Source: Mycolicibacterium hassiacum DSM 44199 (lineage in GTDB: Bacteria > Actinomycetota > Actinomycetes > Mycobacteriales > Mycobacteriaceae). Taken from it: DNA of 64,000 nt. The stretch is from positions 2,046,001-2,110,000 of the forward strand of contig NZ_LR026975.1 of the NCBI RefSeq assembly GCF_900603025.1. Direction: 5' to 3'. Position numbers and translations under genes: made by a program. Each line of letters starts with the position of its first letter. The first letter of the stretch is position 1. A model generated the notes under the pieces. The model saw nothing but the letters and a program-made list of their open reading frames with translations. It was not told the DNA's origin and did no database searches. This document shows positions 53,673-64,000 of the stretch, piece by piece.

Positions 53673-56600
53673 CCGTCCTGCTTCGCGACGTCATCGATAT
53701 CCCCGAACGTGTCGGCAGCGACGATTATGTGCTGCGGCTGACCGACAGCACCGACGACGACGCGCACATAGCCGCTACCCTCGACGCCTACGTGCTGACC
53801 AAGTCGCTGCAGGAGAACTTCGAATCCGCAGTGGATCTGGTCGCCGATGCGGTCAAACAGAACACCTCCCGCGCGGCGTATCTGACCGGGTCGTTCGGCT
53901 CGGGTAAGAGCCACTTCATGGCGGTGCTGTACGCGCTGCTCGGCAACCATCCGGCGGTGCGGATATCGAAGTTCCAGGCACTCACCGGGCACTACGACGA
54001 TGTACTGGCCGGCAAGAGGCTGCTGCGGCTGACCTACCACCTGCTGGGCGCGACTTCCCTGGAGCAGGCTGTTCTGCGTGGCTACGTCGACCAGATCTCC
54101 CGGCTGCACCCGGAGGCGCCGCTTCCCGCGGTGCATCTGACCGACAAACTGCTCGCCGACGCCGAGAACATGCGCGTCAGCATGGACGACGACGAGAAGT
54201 TCCTCGCCGGGCTCGGCGGAACCGCCAGTGGCGGTGACGATCCGTGGGGTGGCCTGATCGGCGGCGGCTGGGATCTGCCCCGTTATCAGGCTGCGCTGGC
54301 GGCGGGTCCCGAGGACCCAGAACGCCGGGCGCTGGTGTCGGCGTTGGTGGGCAGCTACTTCAAGTCCTTCACCGAGACCGCCGACTATGTCGACCTGGAC
54401 CGCGGGCTGGTGGTGATCTCCGAGCACGCCAAGTCGTTGGGCTACGACGGCGTGGTGTTGTTTCTCGACGAGCTGGTGCTGTGGTTGGCGTTCTCGGTGC
54501 GCGACACCGAGTTCTTCGCCCGCGAATCGCAGAAGATCACCAAGCTGGTCGAATCCTCGGGCCGCCAGCGTGCCATTCCGCTGATCTCGTTCATCTCCCG
54601 GCAAATGGACCTGCGTAAGTGGTTCGCCGATGCCGGCGCCTCCGGGGCCGAGCAGGACGCGCTGGACCGTGCCTTCCAGTACCAGCAGGGCCGATTCCGC
54701 GAGATCGAACTCGGGGACGACAACTTGGCCGAAGTCGCGCACGCCCGGCTGCTGAAACCGAAAGACGAAGCCGCGCGGGAGATCCTGGACAAAGCGTTCG
54801 CCGACCTGACCCGTGACCCCGACGTGTGGGACGTGCTGCGCGACAGCCTCAACACCGACGACAAGCACCGAGGGGCCTCCGAGGCCGAGTTCCGGCTGAC
54901 CTATCCGTTCTCCCCCGTGCTGGTCTCCACGCTGCGCAACCTCTCGTCGGTGATGCAGCGCGAACGCACCGCGCTGAAGGTGATGCAGCGCATGCTGGTC
55001 GACCGGCGGGACACCCTCACCGTCAACGACCTGATCCCGGTCGGGGATGCGTTCGACTACATCGTCGAGGGCAGCGAACCCATCGACAGCCACGCCAAGA
55101 ACATGTTCGGCGCGGCCCGCGACATGTACCACAACCGGTTGTTGCCGGCACTGACGGCAAAACACGGTGTCAGCGCCGAACAACTCGACAACGATCCCGA
55201 ATCCGTACCGCGCGGATTCCGTTCCCACGAGCGCATCGCCAAGACACTGCTGCTTTCAGCGATCGCGCCGAACGTGCCCGCGCTGCGCGACATCACCGCC
55301 AGCCGGCTGGCCGCTCTCAACCACGGCTCGATCAAAGCGAGGATGGCCGGCGGCGAGACCCGCGTGGTGTTGGGCGTGGTACGGGAATGGGCGCAGAAGG
55401 ACGTCCCGGAGATCAGCGTCTCCGACGGTGTAAACCCGGTCATTCGGGTGCAGCTCGCCGAGGTCGACTACCAGTCGGTGCTGGACCGCATTCGCGCCGA
55501 GGACAATTCCGGACGCCGCCGCGCTCTGCTGCGTCGCCTGATTCACCAGGCGCTGGGCGTGGGTAGCGCGCACGACGACCTCGGTGGGGCTGTCACCCGC
55601 ACCGTCATCTGGCGGGGAACCCGCCGTGAGGTCGACATCGTGTTCGGCAACGTCCGCGACGCAGCCTCTCTGCCCGAGCAGTCATTCGACGCCCGACCGG
55701 GCACCTGGCGTGTGGTGGTCGACTACCCGTTCGACGAGGACGGATACAACAGCGCCGACGACGTCAACCGCATCGCCCGGCTGCTATCCGGTGCCGACCG
55801 GCGGACCGTGGTGTGGCTGCCGCGGTTCTTCACCGAGGCGGCGATGGAGAACCTGGCGCTGCTGGTGAAGCTGGACTGGCTGTTCACCGGCAGCGGTGAC
55901 CGCTGGACGGAAAACTCCGACCATCTCTCGGCCACCGACCGTGCCCAGGCACGCGGCATTCTGGAGAACCTCCGCAGCGGCACCATGACCGCGTTCAAGA
56001 ACCTGCTCAAGCAGGCCTACGGCATCGAGACTCCGGATACCAAGCACATCGCAGCGGACTCGCTACAGTTCGATGTCCTGACCTCGCTCAGCCGCGACTT
56101 CCAGCCCCAACTGCCGCCGGCAGCCACCCTGGAAGACGCCTTTCTCAACATCATCGACCAGGCGTTCAGCGCCACCTATCCCAACCATCCGAAGTTCGAG
56201 CCACCCGACACCGAGGTCACCGCCCGCCACCTCGAAACGGTCCGCGACTACGTCGAACAGGCCAGCACCCACCGCGACGGCCGCGTGCCCACCAACCCGG
56301 GGGGCGACCGCACGGCCGTGCGGCGCATCGCCGGTCCGCTACGGGTCGGCAAGGCCACCGAGGACCACTTCCTGTTCGACCAGACGTCGTTCGACTTCTG
56401 GGCCACCGAGCTCGACAAGGCCGCCCAAAGCGCCGAACCGGTGACCGTCGGTGCCCTGCAGAAGCACATCGACTCGCTGACCCCGGCGTGGGGGCTGCAG
56501 CCCGAGGCGCGCGATCTGGTGATCAGCGCCTGGGCCTTGTTGCGCAAGCGCGCCTGGTTCGAGGCGGGTCGTGCGATCGCCGCACCCGCATTGGGCCGGC

Positions 56601-57376
56601 TGCGGCCCAACACCGAACTGCGCGCCGAGGAGCTGCCCGAGCAGCAGGCCTGGGATGACGCCCGCGCCAACGCCGCCAAACTCTTCGGCTACACCATGGC
56701 CCGCACCTATCTCACCGGAGCCAACGTCGCCGACTTCGCCGCGCAGGTCCGCACCCATGCCTCCGAGATCGCCACGGGCGTGGGGCATCTCGTGGACCAA
56801 CTGGATCAGGCTTACCGGAGGCTCGACGCCGCCACCGGCGCCGACGACCGGCTCACGGCGGCGCGGGCACTGCACACCGCCGCCGAAACCCTGTCCCGCA
56901 CCAGCGGAAACGTCGCGGTGATCAACGCTCTCGCCGGTGTCGTGTTGCCGGTGGCCCTGGCGACGGCCGGGCAGATCGCCGCTGAGGCTGCCCGCGACAC
57001 CACCACGCTGCGCAACTTCAAGTGGCCGCTGGTGGAGGTCCTCAAGGCTGGGGCGACTACTGGTGGTGACGTCGGAGACAGGGCCAACGCCATCTGGAAG
57101 TCCCTGCAGGAAGCGGTGTCCATTCCGGGGCGGTCGCTGTCGGACGAACTGACCACTGCGGAGAACAGACTCGTGCAGTGGGTGGTCGAGCGGGAGGCCG
57201 TCACCCCACCCGAGACTCCGAAGCCGCCCGAATCGCCGAAGCCGCCGCAGATGCCAGTCGTCGAGCGGGAACGGGTGCTGCGCAGCGCCGCTGACCTGTC
57301 CAGCCTGGAGCAGGAGATCACCGCCGCGCTGCGGGACTCCGGCAAGAAGGTGCACGTGCGCTGGTGGCTGGAATGA
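53669..57376 (+). CDS. pglY: BREX type 2 PglY: large ATP-binding protein
   Basis: About 1235 residues of the DUF6079/BrxC-PglY class of P-loop ATPases. Walker [14 protein letters not shown] lies at about residues 70-82, the Walker B-like [14 protein letters not shown] at about 261, and long helical regions follow. A proline-rich linker ([22 protein letters not shown], near the C-terminus) precedes a short C-terminal domain. The ATGA overlap with pglX and with pglZ shows tight operon coupling. PglY is needed for phage defence and modification in type 2 BREX. Confidence 0.9.
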   Translation: MTVLLRDVIDIPERVGSDDYVLRLTDSTDDDAHIAATLDAYVLTKSLQENFESAVDLVADAVKQNTSRAAYLTGSFGSGKSHFMAVLYALLGNHPAVRISKFQALTGHYDDVLAGKRLLRLTYHLLGATSLEQAVLRGYVDQISRLHPEAPLPAVHLTDKLLADAENMRVSMDDDEKFLAGLGGTASGGDDPWGGLIGGGWDLPRYQAALAAGPEDPERRALVSALVGSYFKSFTETADYVDLDRGLVVISEHAKSLGYDGVVLFLDELVLWLAFSVRDTEFFARESQKITKLVESSGRQRAIPLISFISRQMDLRKWFADAGASGAEQDALDRAFQYQQGRFREIELGDDNLAEVAHARLLKPKDEAAREILDKAFADLTRDPDVWDVLRDSLNTDDKHRGASEAEFRLTYPFSPVLVSTLRNLSSVMQRERTALKVMQRMLVDRRDTLTVNDLIPVGDAFDYIVEGSEPIDSHAKNMFGAARDMYHNRLLPALTAKHGVSAEQLDNDPESVPRGFRSHERIAKTLLLSAIAPNVPALRDITASRLAALNHGSIKARMAGGETRVVLGVVREWAQKDVPEISVSDGVNPVIRVQLAEVDYQSVLDRIRAEDNSGRRRALLRRLIHQALGVGSAHDDLGGAVTRTVIWRGTRREVDIVFGNVRDAASLPEQSFDARPGTWRVVVDYPFDEDGYNSADDVNRIARLLSGADRRTVVWLPRFFTEAAMENLALLVKLDWLFTGSGDRWTENSDHLSATDRAQARGILENLRSGTMTAFKNLLKQAYGIETPDTKHIAADSLQFDVLTSLSRDFQPQLPPAATLEDAFLNIIDQAFSATYPNHPKFEPPDTEVTARHLETVRDYVEQASTHRDGRVPTNPGGDRTAVRRIAGPLRVGKATEDHFLFDQTSFDFWATELDKAAQSAEPVTVGALQKHIDSLTPAWGLQPEARDLVISAWALLRKRAWFEAGRAIAAPALGRLRPNTELRAEELPEQQAWDDARANAAKLFGYTMARTYLTGANVADFAAQVRTHASEIATGVGHLVDQLDQAYRRLDAATGADDRLTAARALHTAAETLSRTSGNVAVINALAGVVLPVALATAGQIAAEAARDTTTLRNFKWPLVEVLKAGATTGGDVGDRANAIWKSLQEAVSIPGRSLSDELTTAENRLVQWVVEREAVTPPETPKPPESPKPPQMPVVERERVLRSAADLSSLEQEITAALRDSGKKVHVRWWLE

Positions 57377-60024
57377 GTCACCTGACTGTCACCGAGCCCA
57401 TCATCCGGGCCCGGTTGGACCGGGCTGTCGACAAGCAGTACCACCGGGGCGTGCTGGGATTGCGGGCCCAGCCGCACTGGGACTCAGGCACGTTCGACCA
57501 CAAGGGTGTCCCGGTGACCGTGGTCCCCTGCCCGTCGGTGCTGGCCATCTGGGAGGCCATCGAGACGCGCGATCCGAACGGCTGGACCGTGGTTCTCACC
57601 GACGTCGATGACGATGACCTCGGCGACACCGTGCTGGCCCATCTGCTCGACGGTCGGCTGATCACCCCGGATCCGTGGGATGCGGTGCGGGGCAACTTCT
57701 CCGCCACAACCATCGAACCGGCGCTGTACCGGGGCGTCGACAACGACCGTGCGGTGGCCAACGGTCTGCTCGACGTGCTCTCCCCCGACTCCTACACCCA
57801 CGCCCCCGGCGGCGTACTGACGCGTGACCACGCCATGACCACCGTCGCCCGCGACGTTCTCAAGATCGTCCGCGACCCCGGCGTCGAAGTTGACCAGCTG
57901 GCGATCCTGGAATGGAGTCGCACCGCCGACGCCCCCGTGCACCTCGCCGACCTCAAGGCCCGCGGCACCGCGGAGTTGTTCCAGGCGACCACCGCATGGC
58001 TGGCCGGCCGCGCCGGCCTGCTCGCAGAACCACTGTCGGCGCTGCTGGCCAGCGGACGGATCGGTGACCTGGTGCCGCTGGGTATCGTCGCCGGCCTGTT
58101 CTGCCACGACAGGCCCGCGGACCCGAAGGGACTCGGGCTGTTCCTCGGCCACTACGGGCTGGCCGGCCTCAACGGCGAAGTACTCAACGTCTGGTACACC
58201 AGCACCCGCGGCCTGGTCACCAGCGCGCTCAAAGATCCGCACACCGTGCTGGCGACCGCCACGTCGATCGCCGATCAACTGCAGATCGGCGCTGCCGCAG
58301 CGGCATCGGATCTGCTTCCCCAGGGCCTCGATGCCCGCATCAGCGCGCTGGCCGACGCCCTGGAGGAGGCACTGCCTCGACCCCTGCCGGCCGATCTGGA
58401 CAGCGCGCTGATCAACGCGGCCGGCCTCGCCCGGATCGAAGCCCTGTGGGCTGAGGTCGAGGCCCACTTCCTGGCGGCCGGTTCGCACACGGTCGACGCC
58501 TTCTCCGGGGCGGTCCGGCTGGCCCGCTGGCTCGCCGCCCCTGCCGGTGCCGCCAACGGTCTGGCCGAGGCCACCGCCTCCTACCTGGCCTGTGACTCCT
58601 GGGTGGACACCGCGCTGGTCAAGGTCCGCCGCGGCGCCGAGCAACCGAAGGCCGCCGCCGCACTGCGGGCCGTCATCGACACCACGCTGGCGCGGCGGTC
58701 CCGCCACGACCGGATGTTCGCCCAGGCACTGGCCGACGCCCCGAAACCTCCTGTGCCCGTCGTGGAGAACGTGCTGCGTGACGTGGTGGTACCGATCGCC
58801 CGGCAGACCCCCACGCTGCTGGTGGTGATCGACGCGCTGTCGGTGGCCGCCGCCAACGACCTGGTGACCGCCATCCAGCAGAGCGGCTGGACCGAGGTGT
58901 CGGCCGACGGCCGTCGTGGCGGCGCGCTGGCGGTGCTGCCCACCCTGACCCAGCGCAGCCGGTGCTCACTGCTGTGCGGCGAGTTGCGGGAAGGCGCCGA
59001 CGACGCCGAGCGCAACGGTTTCCTGGCGCTTATCCGGGACGCCAAACTGGAAGCCACCGGCGGTGGTCCGGACCCGATCTTCCACAAAGCGGCGCTGGAC
59101 GCGATCACCCCCGGCGCCGCGCTGGCCACCGATGTCACCAACGCCGTCGCCGACACCGATCACCGGCCGCTGGTGGCGGTGGTGCTCAACTACGTCGACG
59201 ACACTCTCCACCACGCCGATCCCGGCGGCACCGACTGGACCATCGACACCATCACCCATCTGCGCCCGCTGCTCAGCGCCGCCCGAAGCGCCGGCCGCGC
59301 CGTCGTGATCACCTCCGACCACGGACATCTGATCGACTACGGCACCGGCGCAAAAGAGGAGCGCGCCAACACCTACGGCCAACGCGCACACGGCGACTTC
59401 GCCAACGTCGACCCCGAGCGCGAGATCGTCATCGAAGGTCCCCGGGTGCTCACCGACACCCACAAGGTGGTCCTGGCCGTCGACCCGGACATCCGATACG
59501 GCGCCCGCAACGCCGGATACCACGGCGGCGCCACCCCGGCCGAGGCGATCGTCCCGGTACTGGTGTTCGTGCCGGGCCAACTTCCCGCCTGGGCCAGACC
59601 GGTGGCTGCGGTTGAACCGGGCTGGTGGTACCCGGGCACGCCGGCCTCGGTTCCGGTCCGCACTCCGAAGGGCGATGCTCCCAGCCTGTTCGATATCGAA
59701 GAGCCGCCACAGCGCAACCCGCTGCCGGCCAAGGTGATCCGCAGCAAGGTCTACGCCAACCAGTTCAAGCTGGCCGGCCGGATCGTGATCACCGATGAGC
59801 AGATCGAGAAGCTGCTGACCGAACTGCTGGCAGCCGGTGCACACGAGCTGACCCTCGCGCAGGCCGCCGCCGCACTCGGGGTCGCGACCGCCAACGTCAA
59901 CGGCGCCCTGATGCAGGTCAAACGCATCCTCGACGTCGAGGGCTATGAGGTGCTGGCCGTCGGCGGCGGCGTGGTCAAACTCGATGAAGCCGCGCTGCGC
60001 GAACAGTTCGGGGTGGCGCCATGA
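57373..60024 (+). CDS. pglZ: BREX PglZ: alkaline-phosphatase-fold protein
   Basis: About 883 residues. The PglZ domain lies around residues 440-720, with [16 protein letters not shown] near its start and the metal motif [14 protein letters not shown] at about 642-655, later [16 protein letters not shown]. The family hydrolyses phosphodiester bonds in a metal-dependent way and is the universal BREX marker. ATG 57373 overlaps the pglY stop (ATGA); an upstream in-frame GTG (57364) is less likely. Followed by an inserted IS110-family element. Confidence 0.92.
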   Translation: MSHLTVTEPIIRARLDRAVDKQYHRGVLGLRAQPHWDSGTFDHKGVPVTVVPCPSVLAIWEAIETRDPNGWTVVLTDVDDDDLGDTVLAHLLDGRLITPDPWDAVRGNFSATTIEPALYRGVDNDRAVANGLLDVLSPDSYTHAPGGVLTRDHAMTTVARDVLKIVRDPGVEVDQLAILEWSRTADAPVHLADLKARGTAELFQATTAWLAGRAGLLAEPLSALLASGRIGDLVPLGIVAGLFCHDRPADPKGLGLFLGHYGLAGLNGEVLNVWYTSTRGLVTSALKDPHTVLATATSIADQLQIGAAAAASDLLPQGLDARISALADALEEALPRPLPADLDSALINAAGLARIEALWAEVEAHFLAAGSHTVDAFSGAVRLARWLAAPAGAANGLAEATASYLACDSWVDTALVKVRRGAEQPKAAAALRAVIDTTLARRSRHDRMFAQALADAPKPPVPVVENVLRDVVVPIARQTPTLLVVIDALSVAAANDLVTAIQQSGWTEVSADGRRGGALAVLPTLTQRSRCSLLCGELREGADDAERNGFLALIRDAKLEATGGGPDPIFHKAALDAITPGAALATDVTNAVADTDHRPLVAVVLNYVDDTLHHADPGGTDWTIDTITHLRPLLSAARSAGRAVVITSDHGHLIDYGTGAKEERANTYGQRAHGDFANVDPEREIVIEGPRVLTDTHKVVLAVDPDIRYGARNAGYHGGATPAEAIVPVLVFVPGQLPAWARPVAAVEPGWWYPGTPASVPVRTPKGDAPSLFDIEEPPQRNPLPAKVIRSKVYANQFKLAGRIVITDEQIEKLLTELLAAGAHELTLAQAAAALGVATANVNGALMQVKRILDVEGYEVLAVGGGVVKLDEAALREQFGVAP

Positions 60025-60042
60025 CACTTCCTGAGTCAACCC

Positions 60043-61513
60043 CTACGCAGTTTTCATGCTGCGGTGTGCAGTTTTTGTACGGCACCGTGCCGGGCGGGGT
60101 CGTAGGGGCTTTGGTCGTGCCAGCAGCGGTAGATGACGCGAATCCAGGCGCGGGCGAGGATTCGCACGGCGTGGGGGTGGTCGTGTCCGCGCGCGCGGGC
60201 TCGGTTGTAGATGTCGGCTGCCCAAGTGCTTTGGTGTCGGCTGTTGTCAGCGAAGGTGGTCAGTGCTCGGCGGAAGCGTTTGTTGCATGCCCAGCGGAAG
60301 TGCACGGCGTGTTGTTTGCCGGAAGATTTGGTGACGGGAGTGACCCCGGCCAGGGCGGCCACGGCGTCGGGACCGTCGTAGGCTGCACGGGAGTCGCCCC
60401 ACTCGGCGAGCACCTGGGCGGCGTTGATCTGACCCGACCTTGGCAGCGACGTGAAGACCTCGGCGTCCGGGTGCTCCCCGAGGCGGGCGATGACGGATCG
60501 GTCGAGGGCCTTGCCTGCGCTGTTGAGCGCCTCGATGACGCTGACGAGGGCCAGCACGACGTCGCGGACGGCGATAGTCAGGACGGGATCGGTGGTGCCT
60601 GCGGGTGCGCTGCGCAGCCGGGTCAACAGTTCTTTGACTGGTCGTCGACCGGAATAGGAATGCTTGACAAGGAACGCAGCCAAGCGTTTCTCTCCGAGTC
60701 GAGCGGCGCTGGCCGCGGTGGGATAGCGACGCAGGAACGCCAGGCTGATTGGAGATTCGACGTCGGCGAAGATCGCTTTGGCGCCAGGCCAGTGATCATC
60801 GAGCAGGGCGCTGAGTTGGTTGGTGGCCGCCACCCGCATGGCGACAACGTCGTCGCGGGTGCGGACCACCGTGCGCAGCGCCTTGGTCGACGAACTGTAC
60901 GGGGCTGCGGGGCGCAGTCGATGGTGGCGCAAGCGCAGGTATTCGGCGATCACCAGGGCGTCACCGGCATCAGACTTGGCGCCGGAGATGACTTCGCCGT
61001 CCCGCCACGTTTTGATGGCGTTCGGGGATACCGGGATGACCGGGTGGCCGGCTTCGAGCAGCAGGTCGACCAGCCGCCCATTGGGTCGTTCGATCCCGAT
61101 GTGCACATCGGCGGGATCGCCGAACTTGGACAGTTTGCGAATCAGTGTGGCGATGCCATCGGCAGTATGGTCAATCATGAACTGCGCCAGTATCTTTCCC
61201 ACTGCGGACAGCACGCACACGGCATGAGTGGCGGCAGCCCAGTCCAACCCGACGTAGATGATTTCTGCGGTTTCCTCGGACAACGAATCTCCTCAAGGTG
61301 GCAGCGACGACGCGGCGAGGGGGTCGACCACCGGACGGTCACTAACTGGCGCTCTGCGGCGCGTCTTCCTGATGCCGGTCTGCGACTCCGGGAGGGCCGA
61401 GGGCGGCGGTGTCATGCTGGCCCTCTACGAGCGACCGCACCTGGCCGTCACCTCGGCCCCCGCCGAGTCCCTTCAACGAACACCCATCAGGCATCCGCAA
61501 TAAGGATGGTGCC
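60043..61513 (-). mobile_element. IS110-family element between pglZ and brxD
   Basis: About 1.47 kb, a different IS110 lineage from copies 1-3. The pentamer CCCTA is present at both junctions (60041-60045 and 61512-61516), which I take as the shared core; exact ends are within a few bases. The short side is the transposase 3' end (about 10 bp) and the long non-coding side (about 230 bp, 61284-61513) faces brxD, where a bridge RNA would be encoded. Confidence 0.75.
60054..61283 (-). CDS. IS110-family transposase (second lineage)
   Basis: 409 residues. N-terminal DEDD domain IIYVGLDWAAATHAVCVL, VHIGIERPNGRLVDLLLEAG and AKSDAGDALVIAEYLRLR; C-terminal Tnp_20 region with GQINAAQVLAEWGDSRAAYD and AALAGVTPVTKSSGKQHAV (conserved Ser). 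It appears complete. Transcribed against the BREX operon. Confidence 0.93.
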   Translation of the reverse strand: MSEETAEIIYVGLDWAAATHAVCVLSAVGKILAQFMIDHTADGIATLIRKLSKFGDPADVHIGIERPNGRLVDLLLEAGHPVIPVSPNAIKTWRDGEVISGAKSDAGDALVIAEYLRLRHHRLRPAAPYSSSTKALRTVVRTRDDVVAMRVAATNQLSALLDDHWPGAKAIFADVESPISLAFLRRYPTAASAARLGEKRLAAFLVKHSYSGRRPVKELLTRLRSAPAGTTDPVLTIAVRDVVLALVSVIEALNSAGKALDRSVIARLGEHPDAEVFTSLPRSGQINAAQVLAEWGDSRAAYDGPDAVAALAGVTPVTKSSGKQHAVHFRWACNKRFRRALTTFADNSRHQSTWAADIYNRARARGHDHPHAVRILARAWIRVIYRCWHDQSPYDPARHGAVQKLHTAA

Positions 61514-61516
61514 CTA

Positions 61517-62791
61517 GTGACCGTGTCAGCCCGGCGGCGCCGCGAGATTCTGGATGCGCTGCGTCGTGGCACCGTGCCGTCCAACGGCCTGGACCAACTC
61601 GCCGTCGGACTGGGCCGGTTCGAAGCCGAACTGGACAACGAACTCGACGTGGTCGCTGCCGGCGGAGCGATCTTCAAAGCGGTGCGCGGCGAATACGGTT
61701 CGGGCAAAACCTTTTTCGCCCGATGGCTCGGCGACCGCGCGATGAAGAAGGGCTTCGCCGTCGCCGAGGTACAGATCAACGAGATCGACACCCCACTGCA
61801 CAAACTGGAGACGGTGTACCGGCGCAGCATCGAATCACTGCGCACCGCCTCAGTGCAGCCCAGCGCACTGCGGCCCATCCTGGACGCCTGGCTGTTCACC
61901 GTCGAGGACGACGCCCGCCAGCAGAACGTCGACGTCGACGTGCTGTTAGAACGCCGACTGGCCGACGTGGCCACCCGCGCACCGGTGTTCCCGATGGCGA
62001 TCCGCGCCTACCGCCGCTTCGTCGCCGAGGGCGACCACGACAGCGCCGACGCCCTGGTGGCCTGGCTCGGCGGACAACCGCACGTGGCGGCCGCCGTCAA
62101 ACGCAAAGCCGGAATCAAAGGCGACCTCGACCACTACCTGGCGCTGGGATTCCTGCGCGGACTGCTGGCGATCCTGGCCGACGCCGGCAACCCGGGCCTG
62201 CTGCTGGTCCTCGACGAGGTTGAAACTCTGCAGCGCATCCGCAGTGACGCCCGAGCCAAGGCACTCAACGCGTTGCGCCAGCTGATCGACGAGGTCCACG
62301 ACGGACACTTCCCCGGGCTGTATCTGTTGATCACCGGAACTCCGGCGTTCTTCGAGGGCAGACAGGGCATTCCACTCTTGCCGCCGCTGGCTGACCGGCT
62401 GCACACCGAGTTCGCCAAGGACCCCCGGTTCGACAACCCCCGGGCCCCACAGTTGCGGCTCACCGGGTTCGATCAGGACCGCCTGGTGGAGTTGGGGATC
62501 CGGGTGCGCGACCTGTACGTCTCCGGGGTCGCCGACGCCGACCGGGTATCGAGCGTCGCCGATGATCAGTTCCTGGCTCGTTTCGCCGCCGCGGTGGCCG
62601 GTGAGCTGGGCGGCAGAGTGGGCATCGCCCCACGGCTGTTCCTGCGCAAGCTGGTCGACGTGCTCGACAAGATCGAACAATTCCCGGACTTCGACCCGTA
62701 CACCGATTACGAGGTCAAGATCGCCCCGACCGAACTGTCCGACACCGAACGTGCCGCGCTGACCGCGGACGACGTGCCGCTCGATCTGTGA
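61517..62791 (+). CDS. brxD: BREX type 2 BrxD: P-loop ATPase
   Basis: 424 residues. The ARRRREILDALRRGTVPSNG start and the LGRFEAELDNELD segment match BrxD. Walker A is VRGEYGSGKTFFARWLG (about 55-71), Walker B LLLVLDEVETLQR (about 228-240), followed by ITGTPAFFEG. The GTG at 61517 starts exactly at the IS110 junction, so its native upstream sequence and coupling to pglZ are gone and expression may depend on the IS end. The stop overlaps the brxHI ATG (TGATG). Confidence 0.9.
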   Translation: MTVSARRRREILDALRRGTVPSNGLDQLAVGLGRFEAELDNELDVVAAGGAIFKAVRGEYGSGKTFFARWLGDRAMKKGFAVAEVQINEIDTPLHKLETVYRRSIESLRTASVQPSALRPILDAWLFTVEDDARQQNVDVDVLLERRLADVATRAPVFPMAIRAYRRFVAEGDHDSADALVAWLGGQPHVAAAVKRKAGIKGDLDHYLALGFLRGLLAILADAGNPGLLLVLDEVETLQRIRSDARAKALNALRQLIDEVHDGHFPGLYLLITGTPAFFEGRQGIPLLPPLADRLHTEFAKDPRFDNPRAPQLRLTGFDQDRLVELGIRVRDLYVSGVADADRVSSVADDQFLARFAAAVAGELGGRVGIAPRLFLRKLVDVLDKIEQFPDFDPYTDYEVKIAPTELSDTERAALTADDVPLDL

Positions 62792-64000
62792 TGGACCCCT
62801 TCGACCGGCTGCATCCGGGTGTGCAGTACCACCTGGCGAACACGTTGCGGTGGAGCGGGTTACGGCCCACCCAGGCCGCCGCCGTCGAACCGGTGCTGGC
62901 AGGCTCGGATGTACTGGTGCTGGCACCCACGGCAGGCGGTAAGACCGAGGCGGCGATGTTCCCGCTGCTGTCGAGGATGGCGACCGAGGACTGGCAGGGC
63001 GTCTCGGTGCTGTACGTGTGCCCGCTGCGGGCGCTGTTGAACAATCTGCAACCGCGCATCGACGGATACTGTCGCTGGCTCGGCCGCACGGCCGCGGTGT
63101 GGCACGGCGACGTCACCCAGGGACAGCGTAAGAAGATCCTCGCGGAGCGGCCCGATGTGCTGCTGACGACTCCGGAGTCGCTGGAGTCGATGCTGGTGTC
63201 GACCAAAGTCGATCCCCGGGTGTTGTTCTCGGGCCTGCGGGCGGTGGTCGTCGACGAGATCCACGCGTTCGCCGGGGACGACCGCGGCTGGCATCTGTTA
63301 GCCGTGCTGGAGCGGCTGGCCCGGATCACCGAGCACCCGTTGCAGCGGATCGGGCTTTCAGCCACCGTCGGCAACCCTGCGGAGCTGCTCGAGTGGCTGC
63401 AGGGCAGCTTTCGGGGTCGTGCCGCCAGCGTGGTCGATCCCGCCGTGGAGCCGTCATCGGCGCCCGACATCACCGTCGACTATGTGGCATCGCTGACCAA
63501 TGCGGCCAAAGTCATCGCCGCACTGCATGCCGGCGAAAAGCGACTGGTGTTCGTCGACAGTCGCCGGCAAGCCGAAGAACTCGCCGCGTCGCTGCGGGAA
63601 CTGGACATCGAAACCTACGTGTCGCATTCGTCGCTGTCGGCGGCGGAGCGGCGGCGCTCGGAGGCGGCGTTCGCAGAGGCGCGCGACACCGTGATCGTCG
63701 CCACCTCCACCCTGGAACTCGGCATCGACGTCGGTGACCTCGACCGGGTCATCCAGATCGGCTCTACCCGCACGGTGGCGTCGTTTCTGCAGCGCCTGGG
63801 GCGAACCGGACGGCGGCCCGGAACGACACGCAACTGTCTGTTCCTGTGCCTGGACGATGAAGGGTTGCTGCTGGCAACCGGCATGCTGCAACGCTGGGCC
63901 GGCGGATGGGTCGAACCCGTCACCGCTCCCCCGCATCCCCGCCACATCGCGGCCCAGCAGCTGCTGGCGTTGTGTCTGCAACAGCACCGCGTCGGCACGA
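62791..64000 (+). CDS. brxHI: BREX type 2 BrxHI: Lhr-like DEAD/DEAH helicase, 3' end outside window
   Basis: At least 403 codons, open to the end of the window. The reading begins MDPFDRLHPGVQYHLANTLR. Motif I is VLAPTAGGKTEAA (about 43-55), motif Ia CPLRALLNN, motif II VVDEIHAF (about 153-160), motif III GLSATVGN, motif V ATSTLELGIDVG and motif VI QRLGRTGRR. That is the Lhr-type superfamily-2 helicase expected after brxD in type 2 BREX. TGATG overlap with brxD. Confidence 0.9.
   Translation, partial: MDPFDRLHPGVQYHLANTLRWSGLRPTQAAAVEPVLAGSDVLVLAPTAGGKTEAAMFPLLSRMATEDWQGVSVLYVCPLRALLNNLQPRIDGYCRWLGRTAAVWHGDVTQGQRKKILAERPDVLLTTPESLESMLVSTKVDPRVLFSGLRAVVVDEIHAFAGDDRGWHLLAVLERLARITEHPLQRIGLSATVGNPAELLEWLQGSFRGRAASVVDPAVEPSSAPDITVDYVASLTNAAKVIAALHAGEKRLVFVDSRRQAEELAASLRELDIETYVSHSSLSAAERRRSEAAFAEARDTVIVATSTLELGIDVGDLDRVIQIGSTRTVASFLQRLGRTGRRPGTTRNCLFLCLDDEGLLLATGMLQRWAGGWVEPVTAPPHPRHIAAQQLLALCLQQHRVGT

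Noticed and set aside
60021..60045. Native brxD start at ATG 60021 (ATGA overlap with pglZ)
   Set aside because: Attractive by analogy with the other junctions, but joining the flanks at the shared CCCTA puts this ATG out of frame with brxD by one base; left open.
1..64000. CRISPR array or tRNA/rRNA genes
   Set aside because: No regularly spaced short repeats and no tRNA-like cloverleaf or rRNA sequence was seen by eye; a short tRNA could still be missed without a covariance search.

Overview
The window is high-GC actinobacterial DNA, most likely from an environmental mycobacterium or a close relative in the Mycobacteriales. The pointers are a full MmpL-type RND transporter, a TetR regulator that reads as a KstR paralogue, a DUF4333-type lipoprotein, F420/PPOX-type flavoproteins, many GTG starts and a type 2 (Pgl) BREX locus. 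No rRNA, tRNA or CRISPR array was seen.

Region 1 (1-15.1 kb) is mostly ordinary metabolism: the 3' part of a large-subunit catalase, a PPOX flavoprotein, an EamA transporter, an NmrA-like protein, an MBL hydrolase, a GMC oxidoreductase with a divergent TetR, and an alpha/beta hydrolase. It ends in a minus-strand cluster of P450, HXXEE membrane protein, cupin, TMAO demethylase (tdm) and trimethylamine monooxygenase (tmm). The tmm/tdm pair would convert trimethylamine to TMAO and then to dimethylamine plus formaldehyde, but tdm carries a one-base frameshift.

Region 2 (15.4-29.3 kb) is a scrapyard of insertion sequences: three near-identical 1372-bp IS110-type copies, an IS3 element abutted at both tips by inverted IS110 copies, and a frameshifted IS256. 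Around and between them lie a cut-off winged-helix gene, a broken VapBC-type toxin-antitoxin pair, and an apparently intact mmpL / TetR / DUF6188 / KstR-like block whose promoters share a TetR-like operator motif.

Region 3 (29.3-40.4 kb) is a defence island. It holds an SMC-like AAA ATPase with a zinc-hook-like CxxC, then a Gabija-type pair (GajA OLD/TOPRIM nuclease and GajB UvrD-like helicase). On one side of the Gabija pair is an internally deleted copy of a tyrosine-recombinase transposon. On the other side is the complete three-gene copy (recombinase, HTH protein, zinc-finger recombinase) in the same orientation.

Region 4 (40.8-44.3 kb) has a broken arginase-family gene, a LysR regulator and two tandem SDR genes. 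Region 5 (44.4 kb to the end) is a type 2 BREX operon in the order pglW, pglX, pglY, pglZ, brxD, brxHI; brxHI runs off the window. It is damaged twice. An ISL3 element sits inside pglX with a perfect 8-bp target duplication, and excising it in silico restores the frame. A second IS110-family element lies exactly between pglZ and brxD. As sequenced, the BREX methyltransferase is split, so the system is probably off or altered.
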